Source: Deltaproteobacteria bacterium
GTDB lineage: Bacteria > Myxococcota_A > Polyangia > JAAYKL01
Length of the DNA stretch: 64,000 nt
Assembly (NCBI GenBank): GCA_016935665.1
Contig: JAFGQN010000151.1
Coordinates: 36,804 to 100,803, forward strand
Direction of reading: 5' to 3'
A program made the position numbers and the translations under genes. Positions within the stretch are counted from its first letter, which is position 1. Each line of letters opens with the position of its first letter. Below are positions 28,505 to 37,819 of this stretch, one piece after another. The notes under the pieces are model-generated. The model saw only the letters and a program-made list of their open reading frames with translations, did no database searches and was not told the origin of the DNA.

Positions 28505-28700
28505 TCTATGAAGAAGCAATAAACTCTTCAAAACACTAACACTTTATACAATAAACAGGCGCATATCACAGCTAATTGAGATGCTTCACATTCAACAACA
28601 GAAATATATCAAAAAAAACTGGTATTAAAATACATATATACAAGATGATGAAAAAAATCCCCTGATTCCATTGGGAACGTCACAAGAAATAAATATGAAA

Positions 28701-28996
28701 TTAAAATTGATATATGGGGTCCACAAAATCCGCGGCGAAACGACTGTAGCATGGACCGATGTTGAAATGAGTGGCTGGACTGTTTCTTAAATCCGTATTT
28801 TTAATGAAGTTTAAAAACATTGGCCCGTTTTTTGAACCGGGAAAAAAGAGTATGCAGGAATCAATGTAATATTCAAGCGACAATTTATCTGTCGTTCTGT
28901 ACCGACAACGGCCGGACATAAAGCGCTCTACCGTCATTTTGAGAAATCGATTGTCCTGCTCGATATGATGAATGCTGTTAACTGGTAAAAGGCAGC
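28701..28996 (-). mobile_element. Relic of an IS6/IS240-type transposase C-terminus
   Basis: The reverse-strand frame reads LPVNSIHHIEQDNRFLK followed by TVERFM and RYRTTDKL. This matches the last catalytic block of IS6-family DDE transposases (N-x-x-x-x-E-x-D-H/N-R-x-x-K, then a GFKSFRTA-like stretch), with the catalytic Glu in IEQDNR. The frame is open back to the dnaJ stop and on to 28701, but sequence beyond RTTDKL no longer resembles a transposase. No start, no inverted repeats and no DD residues remain. It sits between the parS cluster and dnaJ. Confidence 0.45.
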
Positions 28997-29003
28997 AGAA
29001 GTG

Positions 29004-29933
29004 TTAGTACTTCTTTTCGAGTTTTTGGATAAGTTCGTCGGTTTTCTTATCTGTTGCTTCGGGGATGACAATGTTTAGATGGACTAACAAATCGCCTTTG
29101 CTCTCCCCTTTTCGGATACCGTGTCCTTTAATTCGCATCCTGGTTCCTCCTTGTGTGTGTGGCGGAACTCTCAGTTTTCCCTCTCCCCAGGGCGTTTCAA
29201 CTGTAATGGTTTCTCCAAACCAGGCCTGCCCAATAGTGACATTTTTTTCAAGTATCAGATTGTCGCCCTGCCGACGATAAGGACCATTTTCGCGGACTTT
29301 CAGTTCGAGAATCAAGTCACCCGAAGCGCCACCGAATGCGCCTCTGCTGCCCTGATTTTTCAATCGGATGGACTTGCCGGATTCGATACCTCTTGGAATT
29401 TTAACCTTCAGTTTCTTTTGTTCCCCCGATATGGGAACCAACAGTTCAAGCTCTTTTCCTATGATGGCATCCATGGCGTCTATCTCGAGAGTGGATTTGA
29501 CATCGGCGCCCTTTTGACCCCCGGCGGTACTCCATGGAGGCGAACCACTGACGCGACTGCTATGTCCACGGCCGCGGCCGCCACCAAAAAGTGTTTCAAA
29601 AATGCTCTCCATCCCCCCAAACCCGGAAAATCCGCCAAAGTTGGCATCACCGCCAAATGGATTGCCGCCCCCACCATATTGCCGCCATTGATTTTCATCG
29701 AATCCATCGCGCAGCCCATTGATACCGTATTTGTCGTATAGATCCCGTTTTTTCTTATCACTCAGCACGGCGTAAGCGGCGGATATTTTTTTGAATTTTT
29801 CTTCAGCCTGTGGATTATCCTTATTGGCGTCGGGATGGTACTTCCGGGCCAGCTTTCGATATGCCTTCTTAATTTCTGACTCAGTCGCCCCTTGACTCAG
29901 TCCCAGTTCTTTGTACAAATCATCATTCATCAT
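29004..29933 (-). CDS. DnaJ-like co-chaperone without zinc finger (CbpA type)
   Basis: 309 residues. The J-domain covers residues 1-70 ([19 protein letters not shown]) with the HPD triad in YHPDANKD that stimulates DnaK ATPase. A Gly/Phe-rich linker ([16 protein letters not shown]) follows, then directly the two substrate-binding beta domains ([14 protein letters not shown] to HLNIVIPEA). The four CxxCxGxG zinc repeats of classical DnaJ are absent, so it is a type II (CbpA-like) J protein. AGGA lies just before the ATG pair. Monocistronic, divergent from uppS. It may work with ClpB and DnaK in disaggregation. Confidence 0.93.
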   Translation of the reverse strand: MMNDDLYKELGLSQGATESEIKKAYRKLARKYHPDANKDNPQAEEKFKKISAAYAVLSDKKKRDLYDKYGINGLRDGFDENQWRQYGGGGNPFGGDANFGGFSGFGGMESIFETLFGGGRGRGHSSRVSGSPPWSTAGGQKGADVKSTLEIDAMDAIIGKELELLVPISGEQKKLKVKIPRGIESGKSIRLKNQGSRGAFGGASGDLILELKVRENGPYRRQGDNLILEKNVTIGQAWFGETITVETPWGEGKLRVPPHTQGGTRMRIKGHGIRKGESKGDLLVHLNIVIPEATDKKTDELIQKLEKKY

Positions 29934-30084
29934 ATCCTGATTCCATCCTTCAAAGCCTCATGATCATTATGAGCACAGCGCATGCAAGGTAAAGCGAACT
30001 GCAGAATAGTTCAATTCTTTTGTAGTAAAGAATCGACGCATTTTCAGTAAGTACAAACGGTACATCCCTGTATATTTTAATCCT

Positions 30085-30112
30085 TTGCGAGGCGACGCGG
30101 GTATGGTATTAG
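30085..30112 (+). promoter_or_regulatory. Promoter immediately before uppS
   Basis: TTGCGA (30085-30090), 16-bp spacer, TATTAG (30107-30112). The uppS ATG at 30119 lies 7 nt after the -10 element with no ribosome site between, again suggesting a leaderless message. Confidence 0.4.
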
Positions 30113-30118
30113 CTTTTC

Positions 30119-30838
30119 ATGCAATCGACGGCAAACAGACTGCCCAGACATGTGGGAATTATCATGGACGGCAATGGCCGCTGGGCTCAGAGTCAAGGTT
30201 TTCATCGGGTGGCTGGACATCGACAGGGGGCGAAGACAGTCGATACCGTAGTTACCGCTTGCCGGGAGCGAGGGGTGCAACACCTCACGCTATACGCGTT
30301 TTCTTCCCAAAACTGGACCAGACCTTCTTTGGAAATCAAAGCACTGATGGAGTTGCTCGCCGAATACGTTCGTCGCGAACGCAACAAAATAATGAACAAC
30401 AACATTCGCCTTACCGCGATTGGGAGTATCGACCAACTTCCCGAATCGGTCAGAAAGGCGTTGCTGGAGCTAATGGACGCTTCTCGAAACAACACCGGTA
30501 TGACTCTTTGTCTGGCTTTGTCATATGGTGGACAGGAAGAGATTATTGCAGCAGTCCAAAAATTGTGTCGCGAATGTGTTGCAGGTGACATTCGTCCCGA
30601 AAACATTGACAGTGAATTGTTTTCCAAAGCACTTTGGTCCGGAGACATGGGACCAGTGGATTTAATGATACGTACATCCGGAGAACTGCGTTTATCCAAT
30701 TTCCTGTTGTGGAGTTGTGCGTATGCCGAGTTTTTCTTTTCAGACAAAATGTGGCCCGAGTTCGACGAGAATGATTTGAATATGGCATTCGCAGCGTATG
30801 CAAATCGAGATCGACGTTATGGCGCCGTAGGAAAATAA
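30119..30838 (+). CDS. uppS: Isoprenyl (undecaprenyl) diphosphate synthase
   Basis: 239 residues. Cis-prenyltransferase that makes the C55 lipid carrier needed for peptidoglycan and O-antigen. Family motifs: HVGIIMDGNGRWA with the diphosphate-binding Asp, GHRQGAKTV, LTLYAFSSQNWTRP, LMIRTSGELRLSNFLLWS (the RTSGE signature) and YAEFFF with a closing YANRDRRYG. No ribosome site precedes the ATG and a promoter ends 6 bp before it. Its stop overlaps the cdsA start (TAATG), so the two are translationally coupled. The pairing with cdsA is common in bacteria. Confidence 0.96.
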   Translation: MQSTANRLPRHVGIIMDGNGRWAQSQGFHRVAGHRQGAKTVDTVVTACRERGVQHLTLYAFSSQNWTRPSLEIKALMELLAEYVRRERNKIMNNNIRLTAIGSIDQLPESVRKALLELMDASRNNTGMTLCLALSYGGQEEIIAAVQKLCRECVAGDIRPENIDSELFSKALWSGDMGPVDLMIRTSGELRLSNFLLWSCAYAEFFFSDKMWPEFDENDLNMAFAAYANRDRRYGAVGK

Positions 30839-31644
30839 TGTCCAATCTAGCTATAAGAATTATCGCCGCACTCGTTATCATTCCGCCAGTGCTGGCTCTG
30901 GTTATTTTCGCCGATCCGGTTTATATTGCTGCTGCATCCGCCATTCTTGCAGGAATGGCGGGCTATGAATTCACCAACATGGCATTTGAACCGGAGTATG
31001 GCAAATACAAGTTTCTGGTATCATCCCTGTCCACAGTGATTGCCTGCACCGTCTGCATGATAGTCAAAGTGCCTTTGGCGCCGATGGTCGTTCTGATGAC
31101 AATTGCGCCTCTCAACTTTCTGCTCTTTATGTTTGCCCATAAAGATCTGAAGAAATCCGTTGTTCATGCTTCCATGGCAACGGCGGGTTCGCTGTACATC
31201 GGTGGTTTGTTTGGAGCAATGGGGCTGATAACGTTTTATGACCAGGGCCGCTGGTGGTTTTTGCTGCTAATGACTGCGGTTATTCTAAACGACACATTTG
31301 CATATACATTTGGAAAACTTTTTGGGAAACACAAACTGCACAAAGTGTTGAGCCCCAATAAAACATGGGAAGGCTCGTTCGGTGGTATATTGGGAAGCGT
31401 CACATGCGCCGTGGTGATGCAGCAGTTTTTTATAGAAGGTCTGGAACTTTTGCCAGCGGTGATTCTCGGTATTATATTAGGTGTGGTATCGCAGGTTGGA
31501 GACCTGATGGAGTCTTTCCTTAAAAGAAGCTTCAACGTTAAAGATGCCGGAAAACTGATACCCGGCCACGGCGGTATCCTGGACAGATGCGACGCACTGA
31601 TGTTGGGCGCTCCATTGGTGCTTTTGTTTATCCTCCTAAGGTGA
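30838..31644 (+). CDS. cdsA: Phosphatidate cytidylyltransferase
   Basis: 268 residues, polytopic inner-membrane enzyme (about eight hydrophobic segments) that makes CDP-diacylglycerol, the entry to phospholipid synthesis. The diagnostic C-terminal signature is present: KRSFNVKDAGKLIPGHGG followed by ILDRCDAL, with the metal-binding Asp residues. DTFAYTFGKLFGKH and SPNKTWEGS are the other conserved blocks. The start ATG overlaps the uppS stop. The next gene begins 4 bp after the stop. Confidence 0.96.
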   Translation: MSNLAIRIIAALVIIPPVLALVIFADPVYIAAASAILAGMAGYEFTNMAFEPEYGKYKFLVSSLSTVIACTVCMIVKVPLAPMVVLMTIAPLNFLLFMFAHKDLKKSVVHASMATAGSLYIGGLFGAMGLITFYDQGRWWFLLLMTAVILNDTFAYTFGKLFGKHKLHKVLSPNKTWEGSFGGILGSVTCAVVMQQFFIEGLELLPAVILGIILGVVSQVGDLMESFLKRSFNVKDAGKLIPGHGGILDRCDALMLGAPLVLLFILLR

Positions 31645-31648
31645 ACTG

Positions 31649-34093
31649 GTGAAAAAACCGATTTTATTATCCTTGATTTTTTTCTTTCAACTCACTCTAT
31701 ATTCCGGCTGTAAATCAATATCTGGTGTTGGGCCAATCAAACCTTCAAAACCTCAAAAAGATCAGTCAACTGCTCCCAAATCCCAGCCCGAAGTGGTCCC
31801 GGAAATGCATCCGTTAAACTGTGCCAGAGAAGACGCGCCCCACGGATGGGTACATCGTGTTCTCGAAATAAAACAGGACGGTCTGGATGTGGGTCGGGAA
31901 GTGCGCACCACTTTTCCTTCTGACGGTCCCATGGGCACAGAAGAAATTACCATATCCCATATATTCACCCGGCATAAAGCCAAAGATGTGGAAATCGATA
32001 GACATGTGGTGCAAACCGAACGTTTTTTAAAAGATGACGGCCTTTTTCTCAGAGGAGACTATACCGTTATTGATGAGTCCAGGGTGCAGTTGTCGCTGGT
32101 GGGATACAACGGAGAGGGATGGGAGCGGATAGAACAACAGATGAGCAGCATTGAATCGGGCATTTCAAAATCTCCCGAGGAATTAAAACTGTCCGGCGAC
32201 GAACTGGTTGGATATAAGCTGAACGAATGGCTCATCCACCTGGCTCAAAGGAAAAATCAAACGAACGACACGCCATATGCGAAATCAAGAAGCTTTTATG
32301 TCACCAGATTAAAAGAACCGGTAATGCTGGATTTTGATGCGCCCATCGAAGACACATTAGCGCTGAATGGCAAGGTGATATCGGGAAATTGGGTAACGGC
32401 GCGTCGGGCCGGTACCGACCGGGTGGTGCTGGAGGCTTTTGTGGGAGTGGACAATATCATCCATGTGGAAAAATACCCTTCCCTTCATCAGGTACGCACG
32501 GTAAATGGATATTCCTTTTCGGTTCCCAGCCAATACAGTGATCCGTATCGTGGACTGTATTCCAATACCTACCTGGGTTTTCCAGATAGCGCCACCAGCG
32601 CTACCTATCATATTGTGTCGAAGACGCCTCTCGATATTGCAGAGTTTGCGTTTATCGGTGACCCAGCGACACAAAAAATCAAACAAATCGATGCCAATAC
32701 CCTGGAAGTAACGGTAACAGCAGGTGGACCCGATGGTACATCTTTTCCGGACAAAGACGATTTGTCGTCCACCAAATACGTGAATACAAGCGATCGCACT
32801 ATTAAAGATGCATTCATCTATTTGAAGACAGGCGGAAAAAAAGGAAACCTGCCGGACCATCGCTGCGACAACGCCGTTCCGGTCATTGCCAAATCAGTTC
32901 GAATTGAACAACCCAAAAAATTCTGGCGAGACGCCATGTCGGTGGCGCAGTTGGTGGCAGAATATGTACACGCAATTTTGCCCATAAAGAAACATACTCA
33001 TACTATGCGGGATGCGGTGACCACGTTAAAGGAGGGATTGGGTGACTGTACGGAACACTCGGTGCTTTTTGCAGCCATCATGAGAGCTGCGCGTATTCCA
33101 ACTCGCCTTGTTTCTGGAATGTATTTGTCCGATGGGGGAATTTGGGTTTTTCACATGTGGAATGAGTTTTGGGATGGTGCCCGATGGCAAAGCATTGATT
33201 CCGCTGTTGGTCCCAAAATGTCCCCGGGCGCTACGTATGTGGCGTTAAGCCGTGGCGCTGCTAATTTTGAGAAACATCGACATTACATTTCTTTTTTTCT
33301 TGATAAAACGTATTCCGGTCTGCAGTTTAATCTGATTGCTGCTGGAGCCAATGGCGAGTCGCTGCATTTGGCCAAACCCAAACGAGGCGCATTTGCCGGT
33401 ACGGAAGCCATTATTGTGCAGGCGATTACATTGAGTACGCGAGGCGATTACAGCAATGCACTTCAACTGGTGAATGCCAATTACGATCCGGCGGTTGCCA
33501 CCGTAGACCTGTCGTTGTTGCGTGCCGATTTACTGTACCGGGTTAAACGATACGACGATGCTCTGGGCGAAATTGTGCGCCTGCGTCAACAAACATCCCT
33601 GCCTGCAAACGTGTTGATGTTAAATAAACTGGAATTTGATATATACCTGGCGCAAAAAAAGACAGACGATGCGTCTCGTTTATTGTCGGAACTGAAAAAG
33701 AACCTCAAAGATAATCCAACCGCCTATATCCAGTTGAATGCCATGCTGATGGCCACTTCCGGTAAAATCAGTGATGCTCTGAAAATGCTGGACGATGCGC
33801 TGCAAAAAAATGAATACGATGCCACGATAATGGCCACATATCTAAACATTGTATCTATGGAGCCCGGTGAAATATCAGACCAATTGAAACAAAAAACAAT
33901 GGAACGCGCGTGGTATGCGCTTTATCTCACCCATTATGCCAGTGCCAATGTCCTCAAATCAGCTGCCGGCCTGTTTTTCAATCTGGGTCAGACCCGGCAG
34001 GCCATTCCGCTGATTCATCACGCCCTCACCATGGCGCCCAATGACGAAGAATTGCTTTCGTGGAACGAAACAGCCAAAAAAATCTGTAATTAG
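31649..34093 (+). CDS. Transglutaminase-like lipoprotein with TPR-like C-terminus
   Basis: 814 residues, GTG start with AAGG upstream, 4 bp after cdsA, so part of the uppS-cdsA unit. The signal peptide ends LYSGC (lipobox). The first 440 residues are beta-rich and unassigned. A transglutaminase-like core follows, with the Cys in LKEGLGDCTEHSVLFAA, the His in FHMWNEFWDGARW and the Asp in SIDSAVGP, the papain-like triad order. Residues about 590-814 are helical repeats of TPR type (SNALQLVNANYDPA, DALGEIVRLRQQ, QAIPLIHHALTMAPNDEEL). Such proteins are periplasmic and may cut or cross-link peptides, possibly in the envelope given the operon. Function not known. Confidence 0.85.
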   Translation: MKKPILLSLIFFFQLTLYSGCKSISGVGPIKPSKPQKDQSTAPKSQPEVVPEMHPLNCAREDAPHGWVHRVLEIKQDGLDVGREVRTTFPSDGPMGTEEITISHIFTRHKAKDVEIDRHVVQTERFLKDDGLFLRGDYTVIDESRVQLSLVGYNGEGWERIEQQMSSIESGISKSPEELKLSGDELVGYKLNEWLIHLAQRKNQTNDTPYAKSRSFYVTRLKEPVMLDFDAPIEDTLALNGKVISGNWVTARRAGTDRVVLEAFVGVDNIIHVEKYPSLHQVRTVNGYSFSVPSQYSDPYRGLYSNTYLGFPDSATSATYHIVSKTPLDIAEFAFIGDPATQKIKQIDANTLEVTVTAGGPDGTSFPDKDDLSSTKYVNTSDRTIKDAFIYLKTGGKKGNLPDHRCDNAVPVIAKSVRIEQPKKFWRDAMSVAQLVAEYVHAILPIKKHTHTMRDAVTTLKEGLGDCTEHSVLFAAIMRAARIPTRLVSGMYLSDGGIWVFHMWNEFWDGARWQSIDSAVGPKMSPGATYVALSRGAANFEKHRHYISFFLDKTYSGLQFNLIAAGANGESLHLAKPKRGAFAGTEAIIVQAITLSTRGDYSNALQLVNANYDPAVATVDLSLLRADLLYRVKRYDDALGEIVRLRQQTSLPANVLMLNKLEFDIYLAQKKTDDASRLLSELKKNLKDNPTAYIQLNAMLMATSGKISDALKMLDDALQKNEYDATIMATYLNIVSMEPGEISDQLKQKTMERAWYALYLTHYASANVLKSAAGLFFNLGQTRQAIPLIHHALTMAPNDEELLSWNETAKKICN

Positions 34094-34174
34094 ATAAAAC
34101 AAAAAAATCGATGGGAATGCTGTTTTTAAGAAGAAATCAGTAAATCTATCCGACCCTGTCCGTATGGATGGTTT

Positions 34175-35047
34175 TTAATCGGTCGACGAAGTATGGGCTG
34201 ATGTATCGATACACTCAGTCTCTTTAAGCGCCTGCCGAAACACAAGTAACGTGTCGGCTATAAATATACCAGTGTCAGTCTCTGGCACAAATGTATAACG
34301 TTTACCAAACCTATCGATTGCATCATACGTCCAAGCCACGTCGCCTGTACCCGCGTTTACTGCAAATGGTTGGGTATACAGAAAAAAGACACGGGAATCG
34401 CTGGCGCCCAATGAAACTATGGGTCCTGGCTTTTGTATTTGCCACAGCGTCTGCCCGTTTGCAGCACCAATACGGGCAACACGATGATATTCCCTGGAAT
34501 CGACGACAAATTTCGTGTGTGCCAACAAAACATTTCCAAACACGTTGTACGCATATCCCCCCAAAGCCGACCGCCACACCTCAGTGTTATTGGCCGAATC
34601 CAGTGCGATTAAATCACCGGTTACCGAATTAAGGCCAACGCAAAAACCACTGATATACTCGAATGAGGAAACACCTTCCATGCTGGCGTTGGCGCACAAA
34701 TTCAAAGGAGGGATTTCGTTTTTATCTCTTGGCTGAATTGTTACCTGTTGATTAGCATCGGCCAGCAAAAATGCGCCCAGTCTATTTTTTTCAAAACAGT
34801 TGTCGCGGGCGCGCACCACAACTTCTGTATTGTTATTCTGCAATCTGACAAATTCCAGCGTCTCGCCAAGTGAGTCAACCAGCCAGCGGAATTTGCCCGA
34901 ATTGGGTTCCAGAGCGACAACACGACTGACACCCCAGGGGCCGTCGACACTTTCGATGCATTTTCCATCGGAGCATTCATTGCTGGCACAAGAGACGACC
35001 AGTCCACATAGCAGCAAAAATATTCCCAGTATCAGATATTGTTTCAT
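34175..35047 (-). CDS. PQQ-like beta-propeller lipoprotein
   Basis: 290 residues from the ATG at 35045-35047, seven nt after GGAG. The TTG two codons earlier is inside that context. The signal ends LVVSC. The mature part has repeating units of the PQQ/pyrrolo-quinoline-like propeller type, each with a G-x-x-x-W core: VVALEPNSGKFRWLVDS, IALDSANNTEVWRSALGG, RIGAANGQTLWQIQ and VNAGTGDVAWTYDA. Only four or five blades are recognisable, so this is a partial or small propeller. It is probably a periplasmic binding or scaffold protein rather than a dehydrogenase. It lies between two convergent units and its partner is unknown. Confidence 0.78.
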   Translation of the reverse strand: MKQYLILGIFLLLCGLVVSCASNECSDGKCIESVDGPWGVSRVVALEPNSGKFRWLVDSLGETLEFVRLQNNNTEVVVRARDNCFEKNRLGAFLLADANQQVTIQPRDKNEIPPLNLCANASMEGVSSFEYISGFCVGLNSVTGDLIALDSANNTEVWRSALGGYAYNVFGNVLLAHTKFVVDSREYHRVARIGAANGQTLWQIQKPGPIVSLGASDSRVFFLYTQPFAVNAGTGDVAWTYDAIDRFGKRYTFVPETDTGIFIADTLLVFRQALKETECIDTSAHTSSTD

Positions 35048-35162
35048 ATTCAAACTCCAGTCTAATTAATATGTCAATGCGTTCACCAGTAAGTTGCTAT
35101 TTATCTGAAATCCGGCTCACTGTGAATTAAAGGTAAAATGATATAAAATGCCACAACTGAAT

Positions 35163-36248
35163 TTAATCCAACCGAAGAAATCCGCCGTCTGTTACAGAAA
35201 AATCCGATCGTTCCCCTTCGATGTGAATGTAGTCCCGATGGGTGGTGGTAATAAACACCTGTCCTCCCATCCCCTGTAAAAAATCAAAAAGATGCCGATT
35301 GCGTCGTCTATCCAGCTCGCTGGAAACGTCGTCAAACAGCAGCAGTGGAATTTTACCTGTGCTTTGTGTCAATGCCCGCGTCTCGGCAATCTTGGCCGAC
35401 AGCACCAGAGTGCGTTGTTGTCCCTGCGAGGCGAATTTTTTTGCGTCGCGACCATTGAGCAAAAACAGGACATCGTCGCTGTGGGGGCCCCCCGTGGTAT
35501 ACTTTCTTGCACAATCCCTTTGAAATCGATTTTCCAGCGCTAAAAGGAATGCCTCGCTATTTCCCTCTATTTTGGGTTGGTACACCAGTTTTCCCAGTTG
35601 GCCATCACTGATAGCGGAAACAGCATCATTAAAAAAAGGCTGCATTGAATCGATAAACGCGCGGCGCATGGCCACCATCTGCGCACCAATGTCCGCCAAC
35701 TGTGTATCAAACGGCAAAAGCGAGCGGCGATCAATGCAGCCGTCGCGAAGTATGCGATTTCGATTGGCCACTACCCGTGTGTATGTTCTAAATAAACCGG
35801 GATATGCGCCATTGGCCTGAAACAATGCTCGGTCTACAAATCGGCGGCGGGCATCGGGACCGCCTTGCACCAATTCCATCACCTGGGGATGAAACAACAC
35901 CATGGGCAACATTTGAAAATGATGCCCCGAAGCGCTCATTCGTTTTCCATCCACGGTGACAGTACGACTGTTATCGGTGATGTCGATGTCACATTTCAAG
36001 CCGGCATGCACCGACCCGAACACGCCACAAACGCGGGATTTGGGAAAATCGTGAAAAATTAACTCGCTGCGTTTCGATGTACGAAACGATCGCAATGCGC
36101 CCAGCAGATACACTGCCTCCACCAAATTGGTTTTCCCCATCCCATTATGTCCCGAAATAACGTTGAACCTGGGCGACGGTGATAACAACGCCTTTTGAAT
36201 GTTGCGAAAATTGACGAGAGTGAGTTCGTCCAGCTGAACCCTGTTCAT
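35163..36248 (-). CDS. recF: RecF recombination mediator
   Basis: 361 residues. SMC-like ATPase that helps load RecA at gaps. Walker A GHNGMGKTNLVEAVY (residues about 33-47), the ABC signature region FASQGQQRTLVLSAKIAE, Walker B PLLLFDDVSSELD, and the closing QVFITTTHRDYI are all present. It starts 17 bp after the dnaN stop, the classic dnaN-recF order near bacterial origins. gyrB, which often follows, is not there. A propeller lipoprotein comes next instead. Confidence 0.96.
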   Translation of the reverse strand: MNRVQLDELTLVNFRNIQKALLSPSPRFNVISGHNGMGKTNLVEAVYLLGALRSFRTSKRSELIFHDFPKSRVCGVFGSVHAGLKCDIDITDNSRTVTVDGKRMSASGHHFQMLPMVLFHPQVMELVQGGPDARRRFVDRALFQANGAYPGLFRTYTRVVANRNRILRDGCIDRRSLLPFDTQLADIGAQMVAMRRAFIDSMQPFFNDAVSAISDGQLGKLVYQPKIEGNSEAFLLALENRFQRDCARKYTTGGPHSDDVLFLLNGRDAKKFASQGQQRTLVLSAKIAETRALTQSTGKIPLLLFDDVSSELDRRRNRHLFDFLQGMGGQVFITTTHRDYIHIEGERSDFSVTDGGFLRLD

Positions 36249-36265
36249 GAAATGTACTGTTTTCC

Positions 36266-37408
36266 TCAGATGCGCATGGGCATAACCACCCCTACAAAGG
36301 TGTCAGCGATATCTTTAACCACTGCCGGATCAAGGTAACCGGCTAACTCAATAATTACTTCTTCGTCCCCAAGTACGTTGAGAACGTCTATAAAATACCG
36401 TGCATTAAAGCCAATCTCCATCGCCTCTCCATCGTAATTCACATCCACGATTTCTGAGCCTTCACCTATGGAGGGATTGTCAGTGGAAATTTCAACAGAC
36501 CCTTCGGTCAACTGAAACTTAACGCCCAGGGTACGATCGGAGCTGACCACAGACACGCGTTTGAGGGCATCGAACAGTTTATTTCTATCTACGATAACTT
36601 TCTTATCCTGCCCTTTGGGAATCACCTGCTCATAAGGCGGAAACTCGGATTCAATGAGTTTGGATACCAAAACAAATTCCGCTTTTTTGGCAGGCTCGTC
36701 ATCCATGGCTTTTTCCACTTCAACATCGCGCTTGATAAAGACAGAACCATCTTTGGCGCCGATTAATACCATATCGTCGCCATCGTCGAGCATTCGTTTG
36801 ATTTCGCCGATTCCCTTGTTGGGGATAACCATGGAGAAATTGTAAAAACCGCTCTGTTCCAGCTTGATTTCTATTTTCGAAAGACGGTGACCATCAGTGG
36901 TGACCATGCGCAATACTTTGCCGTCGCCCTGAAACAACGCGCCATTGATGTGCGGCCGGGTTTCATCGCTGGAAATCGAAAAAGCGGTTTTGTCTATCAT
37001 ATCGGCCAAAACGCCGGGATCCACTTCGAAGAACTCCACATCTCCAGGTTCGGGGATGGATGGGAAATCTTCGGCCGGCAATCCCAATAATTTAAAATTG
37101 GAACGTCCACCACTTACTTCAACTGCATCGCCATCCACCTTCAGCGTAATCATTCCTTCGGGCATGGAGCGCACAATGTCGTACAGTGTTCTGGCGGGCA
37201 GAGTGATTTCGCCCTGTTTTTTTACTTCCGCTGGAAACACTCCGTTGGCGGAGAGGTTTAAATCGGTTGCGGCGAACTGAACATTGCCGTTGGGCTCAGT
37301 TGATATTAATACGTTTGAAAGAATCTGCATCGAGCTTTTTCGATCAGAAATGCTGCTTGTTCTTGCAAGTGCTGATGAAAAACATTGCTTGGACAGAACT
37401 ATTTCCAT
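36266..37408 (-). CDS. dnaN: DNA polymerase III beta sliding clamp
   Basis: 380 residues from the ATG at 37406-37408, chosen because AAAGGA precedes it at the right distance and the family begins MEI/MKF-like. The frame to 37432 adds eight residues. Three clamp domains are recognisable (ISDRKSSMQILSNVLI, MIDKTAFSISSDETRPHING, KKVIVDRNKLFDALKRVSV), ending in VVMPMRI, the usual clamp C-terminus with the MPMR motif. The clamp tethers polymerase to DNA. dnaA, which usually precedes dnaN, is missing. The upstream DNA instead carries DnaA boxes and the divergent uvrB gene. Confidence 0.97.
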   Translation of the reverse strand: MEIVLSKQCFSSALARTSSISDRKSSMQILSNVLISTEPNGNVQFAATDLNLSANGVFPAEVKKQGEITLPARTLYDIVRSMPEGMITLKVDGDAVEVSGGRSNFKLLGLPAEDFPSIPEPGDVEFFEVDPGVLADMIDKTAFSISSDETRPHINGALFQGDGKVLRMVTTDGHRLSKIEIKLEQSGFYNFSMVIPNKGIGEIKRMLDDGDDMVLIGAKDGSVFIKRDVEVEKAMDDEPAKKAEFVLVSKLIESEFPPYEQVIPKGQDKKVIVDRNKLFDALKRVSVVSSDRTLGVKFQLTEGSVEISTDNPSIGEGSEIVDVNYDGEAMEIGFNARYFIDVLNVLGDEEVIIELAGYLDPAVVKDIADTFVGVVMPMRI

Positions 37409-37432
37409 TGACGCCATTCCTTTGTTCAACAA

Positions 37433-37819
37433 ATGAGTTTAAATAACAAATTGAAGTTAATATATGTATAGAGATATCGAAATCAACTTTTTAACGGCTC
37501 ATCATATAGAGTTTCCCAAAATGGTAAATGCCTGTTTACAACTTTCTTGTTTTTATGTCTGGCCCTCTACTCTTTTTTTATATGTATTATTTATAAAACA
37601 AGTAGTCGTAGGTGCTGTGAATATGTGGATAAGTCATAAAAAGTGATTATTTTCAAAAAGTTACACATGAGGAAACCTGTGGGTTTTTCCTGTGGATATG
37701 GGGATTGTGACAATTTTACGGTCGTTTTCAACAGTTATTCACATTTTGTCCAATGGATACACCACAGAAAAATACACAGTTACCCCCAGGTTATTTAATG
37801 GTTACCCACAGGCACATAT
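37433..37819. other. Candidate oriC: DnaA-box cluster between dnaN and uvrB
   Basis: About 390 bp without a gene. DnaA-box-like 9-mers: TGTGGATAA 37624-37632 (perfect), TGTGGATAT 37691-37699 (one off), TTATTCACA 37735-37743 (perfect TTATNCACA), TTACCCACA 37802-37810 (one off). The left part (37433-37480 and 37560-37615) is very AT-rich, as a duplex-unwinding element would be. It sits beside dnaN, the usual neighbourhood of bacterial origins, with divergent transcription on both sides. No experiment is available. Confidence 0.6.

Larger units (their letters stand above)
28290..28660. other. Origin/centromere-like region: DnaA boxes, parS cluster, AT-rich stretch
   Basis: Gene-free stretch upstream of queC. 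It contains two perfect DnaA boxes (28297-28305, 28402-28410), three parS-type palindromes (28376-28391, 28447-28462, 28489-28504) and, to the right, about 150 bp of strongly AT-rich DNA (28505-28660). ATCACAGCTAA occurs at about 28425-28435 and again near 28566, and AACACTTT occurs twice. This is what the edge of a chromosome origin or a ParB loading centre looks like. Whether replication starts here or at the dnaN-uvrB gap is not resolved. Confidence 0.6.
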
